A stretch of 64,000 nucleotides of DNA, taken from positions 763,693-827,692 of the forward strand of contig NW_027192199.1 of assembly GCF_041956535.1 (NCBI RefSeq). Direction: 5' to 3'. The translations under genes were made by a program, and so were the position numbers. Shown one piece after another: positions 57,081 to 64,000 of this stretch; position 1 is the stretch's first letter, and every line of letters starts with the position of its first letter. The notes beneath the pieces were generated by a model. It saw only the letters and a program-made list of their open reading frames with translations, searched no databases and had not been told where the DNA came from. This DNA is from Calcarisporiella thermophila CBS 279.70. Its lineage: Eukaryota; Calcarisporiellomycota.

Positions 57081-57900
57081 ATGGATGATAACATTGAAAG
57101 TGTCCTGCTGGTAATACGGGAATGCTATGGTAGAATGCGTGTTTTACATTTGTACTTGATTGGTTTCAAGATGAGCCAACCATCTTAAGTATCATGATCA
57201 TCTTGTGTAGTGTATAAAATCCCCTCGCGCATGTCTAGTCGTGGCTACCGCGCCGCAGAGTGGGGCGATATGGAGAGCCCACTCTGGAAGGGGCGCCTTC
57301 GTATTGTGACTTCTGCCCAGAACGCCTATATACGCCTTGAAGATTCCACCACCGGCGAACTGTTTGCCGTTTGCCCCTACGATGATGAAGGAGCCGTGGA
57401 AGCCGTCTTGGACTCGAGCAGATATTTCGTGTTGAGGGTGGTCAATGAAGGCAGGAAAGCTTTCATAGGCATGGGCTTTCGCGAGAGGACAGAGGCTTTT
57501 GATTTCAATGTGGCATTGCAAGATCATGTCAAGTAATGTCGCATGGCTTTGAAATCCTGACGTCCATCTCGACTAACCGGGGTAGTTGATGAATAGACAC
57601 GTCAAGGCGGAGCAAGAAGCTGCCGAGAGAAAGGCAGCTGACGTTGCAAATCCCGTGCCGAAAAAGGACTACAGCTTGAAAGAGGGTCAAACCATAAGCA
57701 TTAGCATAGGCGGGGTGAGGATCGAACCCCTTTTTGCTTTCCTTTCCGTTTCTTCTCTAGCTTGCTCTAACATGATGGGTCTCCTATAGAAAACCCCCAT
57801 GAATCGATCCAAACCTCCCGCATCGGAGGAATCCGCTGCAGTGCCACCACTCCTTCCCCCACCTCCTCGCGGTACAACAAGGCGTGTCCAGCCAAAATGA
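57081..57900 (+). CDS. NECAP: NECAP-like adaptin-ear-binding coat protein
   Basis: Exons 57081-57129, 57211-57532, 57597-57714 and 57790-57900 give 199 residues. The NECAP PH-like (PHear) fold is clear: VLLVIRECYVYKIPSR, SSRGYRAAEWGD, WKGRLRIVTSAQNAYIRLED, TGELFAVCPYD, DSSRYFVLRVVNEG, KAFIGMGFRERTEAFDFNVALQDH. In animals NECAPs bind AP-2 and AP-1 and tune clathrin coat assembly. Downstream are a Lys-rich helix (VKAEQEAAERKAAD), the conserved YSLKEGQTISISIGG stretch and a Pro-rich tail. The C-terminal WxxF adaptin-ear motif of animal NECAP1/2 is not seen. Acceptor 57596 is used because the nearer GGGGTAG leads straight to a stop. Confidence 0.92.
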
Positions 57901-58248
57901 TAATGCAAATTCGTTCTCTCCCCTCCCGTATCCAAAATATATCACCTTGACCTACCTCGCTATTTTTGCTTATTATGTGCCATTTTCATGTGTGCGAGAA
58001 AATTCATACAATATACACACATATACATATATATATTTATATTTATATAATCTTATACTACTGGTAAAAAGTTCTACAAAATACCCTAAAAAGTAGGGAC
58101 CAAATTACATAGTCCTATATGAATCATGTAGGTCAATACATATGAGATAAACAAGCACGCTAAAGCGTCAAGTGAAAAAAAAAAAAAAGAAATCCGTTAG
58201 TGGATGCATTGGTTAGATTAGATAAGAACTGGCGAGATACATCCCCAC
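57901..58248. other. Convergent 3' intergenic region
   Basis: Includes an ATATACACATATACATATATATAT stretch in two parts (about 58011-58050) and an A13 run near 58175. No gene. Confidence 0.6.
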
Positions 58249-61061
58249 TCATCCGGTAAATTGGGTCTCCAGAAGCTCTTGCAGCACGCTCTCAAAGTCT
58301 CCGTTGTAGGCCTCCAGCAAATGCCGGTTCAGCTCCCGGTTGCGAAAACCCATCTCATAGAGACTACGCACTTGATTCTCATGGGGGTATAGGCGACGCA
58401 GGTGAAGGGGCGTTTCAGCACTTCTGAGCTGGGTAGGAGGAGCAACGGCAGTAGTAGCCTGCTGTAGCGGCATTGGTTGAGGAGTGGGGGTTTCCTGTGG
58501 TGGAGTTGAGGTTGCTACTGGGAGAACCTGTTCACGGGTTTGTTCCGCGGAATGATGCGAAGCGGTATCGGTAGATTCTGCTCCCGGTCGGATTGTATCC
58601 GTGCTCTCTCCCCCTGTCCCGCTTTTTTCGTCCTCACTTGTTACGCTCTCTTCCGTATCAGGTTTGTACAGATCCGCGTTCTCCTTATCCTGGGCCGTCT
58701 CCTCCACCAGGACATATTCGTCCCCCTCCCGCTCATTCTCCTCGAGATCTTCACAGTCCACGAACGCTGCCCCGAACACCGAGCCCCGGGGGCTCGACAC
58801 GGCCGGGGTGGAGATGTCAGAGGTCGCGACTGAAACCACTTCACTCCCAAAGCTCATCTGGAACGAGCTCGAGTCGTCCCCATCACGCTCGAGCCCTCCA
58901 TTTTGAGTTTTTACCTGCGAGGTCGTCTCCTCATCCAGGTGAATCAAAGAGGGCTCCTCCAAACTGTGCTCCGCTTCACCATAATGAATGACGGGGAAGA
59001 TCATCGACGACCCTTCCAAGACCTCTCCTTGACGGTGTTCCGCTTGAAGCGGCTCCCAGATCTCGTCCGCCTTTTCTCTAGTAGCGGATTCCATTTCAGG
59101 TGCCTGCTCTGATGACGTTTCTTCTGCTTGTTTCACCGTAATATCGCACCACACGCGATGTCCAAATCGAGTCCCATCGGGTGCCACGAGACGCCAAAAG
59201 GAGGTGTATCGTCCAGGGATATCGGGGGCCCGCAAGTGGGCAACGAGATTTACCTTCTCACCAGGCGCTGCTGGGGGTACCACAAACCTCACCCCATTGT
59301 TCCTACCCCACGCCATTGCCGGTGAAATGATGGTCGGGTGCATGCTGTCGCCCCCTACGCACAGCAAAACTGTGCCATTCGGCCAAGCCCGATTGCCGTC
59401 ATTTTCCATGCACCATGTTTTGGTTATGGACTGGTGTGGCGTTACATAGGCCCCGTCGGGGTAGGTTATATCACTAACGAAAGCCGCACTATAATAGGGT
59501 TCTTCCACTTCGTAGTGATGTCGCGGTGCATCGGCTTGCAATGCACTATGATCCACGTCGGGAACCTGACGGGATTTTGAATCCAGGTCGAGCATATCCG
59601 GTTGCCTTGATTCCGATGATATTAGGAGTGAACTCTTTAACACCTCGTTTGGCTTCTGCAATACATCACCACCCCCCAACTCGTTCACCACTTCGGTGTG
59701 AGAGGTTGTGCTATCTCTGTCCATGTTGCTCCTCACCGCATCCGTGTCAGCGACGGCTACCTTTCTTGGGGCGAAACCGACGACCACGAATTGATGCTCT
59801 GGATGTTGCGTTTCCGCCAAAGGATAACACCGTGCACACAAATCAAAATCGGGGCATTCGGCGCATTTGTATCGCACCTGCGTGATAAAGGATTCACAAA
59901 AATCGCAAGTTGATCCGTAAAAGAGTCGCTGTGTACGCATGGATTGGTCATGGTATGGGTAGGGGATAGGTGTAAAGTGATGGCTATCAGGATGGAGATG
60001 GGCAGCCGTACCTCGGCCGGCGGGCCCTTTGCACCGTTGACAAAGATCAAAATCGGGACAGACCTCACATTTCCACCGTATCCCTTTTAGAGTTTTCTGG
60101 CAACCGTCGCATACCACATGCAAATGGTTAACCGGTTCACAGATGGGTACTACTCTACTGGGAGCGGCTGATATTGTAATTTGAAGCTCTTCACTAGCAG
60201 CTTGCGACGTTCCAGAAGCACTTGGAGCATGACTGGTATTATGCTCTGCTGCCGTTTGTCCACTGTCCATTGTATCATGCCTAGTGGGCATAAATTCGGA
60301 AAAATTCTCCTCGAAATTTTGTAGAAATTGTCGCAAAAAGTCTTGGAATGTGCTGGTTATATCTCGGGCACGCGTCTGGGCAGAGCGAAAGGTGGCAATT
60401 ATATCCTCTGCAATAGCATGCTCGTCGTTGTCTACACTGTGACATGGAGCATTGTTTGAACTAGTTCCGTTTACCATTGGGGAAGATTTTTGATCAATTT
60501 TTGGTTTGGGTGAGGAGGATGCTTCGTCATTTTCGACGTAGAATGAGAGGGGAATAGAATCTAAAAATAAGATTAAACCAAAAAAACATGTAGCATGTAT
60601 TAAATAGAGCTTGGCATAGAAAGTATTGCTTACCCTTAGTTGAATCAGCAATGGCTTTCTCCGAGCTTACGCTCGAACCTTGCGTATCCCCGAGTGTGTT
60701 CTCGTTGGTCTCATTTCTTGACGCACTTAATCGAACAACAATTTGTCCGTTACCTTGATTGAAATACCTAATTGCCTCTTCGATATCCAGGTTGCATGTC
60801 ACCGATATAACATCGTTATCCTCATCAATGTAACTAAGATTGAGACTAGGATCTCCGAGTAATTTGGTGATCTAGACATGTAAGAATATAAATGATTATT
60901 GGGCTTTGCACGACAAGCTAGGACATGCTTTTAGATTATAAATATGTTTCACTTACCCTTTCTAACAATACATCGAACTTAGGCACTTGCTGAAATGTCA
61001 GTCGCCGAATCCGTTCATGGTAAGTAACTTTGAATACTATGGTGCAGGCTGGTAAATCCAT
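58249..61061 (-). CDS. NBR1: NBR1-like selective autophagy receptor
   Basis: Exons 61061-60957, 60871-60634 and 60560-58249 give 884 residues. Architecture in order: PB1 domain (1-80; basic start TIVFKVTYHERIRRL and acidic OPCA-like YIDEDNDVISVTC), two ZZ zinc fingers (about 265-306, CDGCQKTLKGIRWKCEVCPD; about 333-371, CDFCESFITQVRYKCAECPD), an FW/NBR1 domain (about 465-590, TKTWCMENDGNRAWPNGTVL to FWRLVAPDGTRFGHRVW), an acidic linker with a candidate Atg8-binding LIR (DEYVLVEE), and a C-terminal UBA (VRSLYEMGFRNRELNRHLLE). This is the ancestral NBR1 layout. It should deliver ubiquitinated or vacuolar cargo to autophagosomes. The number of ZZ fingers varies between fungal members. Confidence 0.93.
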
Positions 61062-61903
61062 AGAAATGCTAAAACTAGATGTATATGATTTTTCTCTGAG
61101 AAAAAAAAAAAGTATGTAAGAAAGGAGTGAGCTGAGCAGCGATGGTTTGCGTGGACGATAGCTACGACTTGCCAAGACACCACCCTTTGACAGTCACAAA
61201 CACGTAGCGGAATTTTAAAGCTTCGAGAAAAAACACGAATATTCAAAATTGATGTTCCAGAGAGGTGACTTACGCAAATCCTAGCGAGAAGTAACCTAGC
61301 ATATTCGTCCTTGATTACTCAAGCAGCATTACGGAAACCTGATGATCTGGGGGTGTTCCTGGTATAAGAGAACTTCGCTTTTGGCAAGCGAAGTTTATTA
61401 TGCATTTTGTTCACCTCTACTATTATCCCCAAACTCACGTTGCATAAATAAATTTTCACAAAATTGTTTTTGCTTTTCTCGACTTATATCATTTTGCTAC
61501 TGGTTATCTTTACTACACCATCTCTCTAATATACTCTATATATCGGTTATGTCTATACTCTCCACATTTATCCCTCATTCAATTCTCAATTTAGGTCTCG
61601 CTTTTTATCACATTCTCCAGAAGAGCGGGTAGGTGGGATTAGAGAATGCTTAACACAAATGCAATATATTTAAGTGGCCAATTTGGATATGGAATTCAAT
61701 GGAATTGAAGCAAACAGAGCTCTGGAGTAAAAAAGTGGATTAGACAGAAAAAGATGTCCGAGGATGAAAGATTAAGTTAGATTATAATTATCGAAAGAAA
61801 TAGCGCATAATCTGGTATTCTAGTTGTATAATATACAATATCTCAATAAAATAGCATCATATCGATATATTTAGAGTTTATTACTATAAATTTGGAAAAG
61901 ACT
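61062..61903. other. Intergenic region, no gene seen
   Basis: Upstream of NBR1 and downstream of the NmrA-like pseudogene. Short frames only. A poly-A run (A12, near 61100) lies just before the NBR1 start. Confidence 0.55.
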
Positions 61904-62659
61904 TCATTCTGTACATGATCTATACTTGATATATTCGGTAGGGTGCACGATCGCTCTCTCAAACGCGTTACAAGCCTCGTTGATTGTGAGAGTGTCGCTG
62001 GAGACGATGAGCTCATGGTTTGCAAATTTGGTGTGAAGCAGAGCCTGAGTGACAACGCGTCCGATATCACGACACGAGGTGAAGGTGACCTTTTGCTTGC
62101 CGTCGCCCACAATGGTCCAGTGGCGTGCTGCGTATTGAATCTAAATCAGGGGCTGAAAGCTAGATCAAGGAAGAAGCCTAGGTAGATGACGGTGCACTCG
62201 ATTCTGCTAGCTTTGACCTCGACAAAATGTTCCATCTTGTTCGTTGTTCTGAGTTCTTACAGGCGGAGTGTAGCGCATTCGGCGATGATCATAACTGAAT
62301 TTAGAGGGGATGTAGCGTTACACTCCAGTAGCCTCGGCCGCCTCAAACACCGCCTGCTCCACCTTCACACCGGTTGCCGTTCCGGAATGACGGTTTTCCC
62401 AAAGTGCGATTGCAATCACCACTGCATCCGACCCAGCAAGGGCGCTTCGGAGGGAGGTTTGGTCGGAATAGTCTGCAATGGGGACGAGTGATGGGCCGAG
62501 TCTTCGCAGCTCGTCAGAGGTATTGGATCGTGTTGACTCAGGGCGCGTCAGAACGCGAACTTGAGAGAATGCTCCAGATTTGAGAAGTTCCCGGAGAATG
62601 TGGGAGCCAAGATACCCCGTGCCTCCGGTTACAGTGACAATTGTACATCCCGTGGACAT
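61904..62659 (-). pseudogene. NmrA-like NAD(P)-binding protein, broken
   Basis: The N-terminal half (ATG 62659) is intact: VTVTGGTGYLGSHILRELLK is a classic GGxGxxG Rossmann motif, followed by VRVLTRPES and SDAVVIAIALWENRHSG. After EAAEATGV a TAA falls where the family has VKRFIPSEF; the same frame continues RYIPSKFSYD, so it is a nonsense change. Further on, EHFVEVKASRIECTVIYLGF lies in a second frame, and WTIVGDGKQKVTFTSCRDIG to NEACNAFER lies in a third, matching the C-terminal half of NmrA/isoflavone-reductase-like proteins. So one stop and at least two frameshifts interrupt about 250 codons. No intron of normal length repairs all three breaks. Sequence error at three sites seems less likely than decay. 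Confidence 0.75.
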
Positions 62660-64000
62660 GACAGACGATAGAATTTTTAACAAATAAATTTTAACTAGGA
62701 ACAACTATTGACAGTAGAATGTGCAATATATGTTTTCAACAACCAACCGGATTTATACCCTTTTCATCCCCCATAATAGTGCTTTAATCTAAATTTTACT
62801 CACTTGTGCACAGCTACTTCAAACAAACATCCAAACAAACATAAATAGGATATAGATGGGAATTAGAGCATGTTCACACCTCAATAAAGATGTTCGAGAA
62901 TATATACTGTAGGAATTAATTAAACCCGTTCCCAAATAATATTTTTAACTTTGCGATTTAATCACAATACTAATGTATCTCTGTACACCTCCCTTTAGGC
63001 CATCCAATGGTGTATACTATGGAGTCATTTGAATATAGGCCTTTAGTGAAAGAATATACTAGCATAATATGCGTAGACGAGCCTACTCCAAATTCCTCGT
63101 ATTTTCCCTACAATGAATCTCTGAAAATCTCTGTGCTGTTCAGAATATGTGGAACGCCTTCCTATTTCATTCGCCCAATTGGCGGTTATTGCGTTTGTCT
63201 GGAACTGAGAAGTTCGAAGACTTGAATTCTCAGGGTATCGTGTGATAAGAAGATTTGATAATGAGATCTGATTTATGCACCATTGAGGAGAGTCAAGCAT
63301 CTTTTAGATATTCAAAAAATCCAGTACACAGCACAGCCGAGATATGCCATTTTTCCGGTGGGAAAATTAGAGGTGGGCTGATAATAATAGACAAGAGGAT
63401 TCAGGCGAAGATGGCTTTATTAAATAGAATAAGCGCATTGTGTGAAATGTGGCCTAATTGACAAAAGACCTGAATGAACTTTTACTTAAGATAGACGCTC
63501 TTCTGCCCTCAATAGAATCCTTGATAGTCATAAGGATCTATTTTGCCAGGATAGTGCCAAGTTTTTTTTATTTTTATTTTTTCTATTTATAAATTGAGTA
63601 TTAATAGAATCAAGGAATAAAGATCCGTTTTTTGATTCTCATGTGAAAGTGAGAGTAGATAATTTTGAATAGGACATTCATCTTTTAATTTTGGGTGGCG
63701 TGAAGCATTCTTTTTTACCCCTGCAATGAGAAGTACCCGGATCCATCGGGCGCTCTGTTGCAATGAGCCCAGCAAGAATAATTTCCAAATCGAAGGGCTC
63801 AATCCAAAACAGTACTCTGCTCCCATAAAGGATCCTGGGTACTCTTGATTCAAATAAGAAACAGACGGCTGCTGCCGTTCGTTTATCGAAGGCGTGAGAA
63901 GTGGTGGAGTGTACCGGAGTGAAGGGTAACGCATGGCAGCCCTCGAATTCTATATATTGTCCTTGCACTGTATTGATCCTCTACTTCCTCTTCGTATCAC
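62660..64000. other. Gene-less right end
   Basis: AT-rich. Overlapping frames of 70-115 codons near 63000-63970 on both strands have no start context, domain or splice support. Nothing further recognised. Confidence 0.5.

Noticed and set aside
57586-57597. Nearer splice acceptor GGGGTAG for NECAP exon 3
   Set aside because: It would bring in an immediate TGA; the ATAG 12 nt later keeps the frame and a Lys-rich helix.
63587-63968. Overlapping 115- and 96-codon minus frames
   Set aside because: Two registers of the same DNA, neither with a recognisable motif.
1-64000. CRISPR arrays, bacterial operons, ribosomal RNA genes
   Set aside because: The window is eukaryotic; no short regularly spaced direct repeats or rRNA signatures were seen. 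The only regular repeats are within coding sequence.

Overview
The window is nuclear DNA of an intron-rich, AT-leaning fungus. The evidence is a TOR kinase with an AVO2-like TORC2 subunit gene nearby, squalene epoxidase (ergosterol pathway), a septin-like GTPase, an Msb2-type sensor, a membrane-anchored GH18 chitinase, FG nucleoporin, NBR1, and kexin-style secreted precursors. Introns are mostly 45-110 nt with GTAAGT/GTTAGT-like donors and CTAAC/CTAAT-like branch sites. A complex I subunit (NDUFB4) shows respiratory complex I is present. TMEM62-type and PRRC2/BAT2-type genes, rare in model yeasts, argue against a Saccharomyces-like species. I cannot fix the genus.

Layout. 0-16 kb: a partial minus-strand exon at the left edge, tRNA-Ser(CGA), a putative multi-exon membrane protein (possibly DUF1746/Dsc4-like), the chitinase, the PRRC2/BAT2-N protein, a 55-aa membrane peptide, a coiled-coil protein ending in an SH3BGR fold, a single-pass membrane protein, NDUFB4 and HMBS (with an 11-nt microexon). 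16-19 kb: a G-run-rich intergenic stretch and an FG nucleoporin. 20-28 kb: a gene-poor, AT-rich stretch holding four secretory-pathway genes (acidic-tailed protein, multi-dibasic precursor, a 51-residue tandem-repeat kexin precursor, and a signal-peptide/TM protein interrupted at a poly-A run) and tRNA-Ser(AGA). 28-40 kb: a septin-like GTPase with a C-terminal membrane segment, AVO2-like ankyrin protein, TMEM62 phosphoesterase and a highly charged Msb2-like sensor. 41-50 kb: TOR kinase, for which I could chain 23 exons in frame to 2378 residues. 50-61 kb: an RSC1/2-like BAH protein, squalene epoxidase, a GC-rich gene-less stretch, a proline-rich protein, NECAP and NBR1. 61-64 kb: an NmrA-like pseudogene and gene-less DNA.

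Functional links. TOR and AVO2 are partners in TORC2 in yeast and lie about 8 kb apart on the same strand; NBR1 is an autophagy receptor and autophagy is controlled by TOR. The Msb2-like sensor, septin-like protein and chitinase all concern cell surface and morphogenesis. The best candidate for an undescribed system is the 20-28 kb block of secreted precursors, above all the seven-unit precursor at 23.8-25.2 kb in which two diverged versions of one 51-residue peptide are separated by exact dibasic (KR/RR) cleavage sites.
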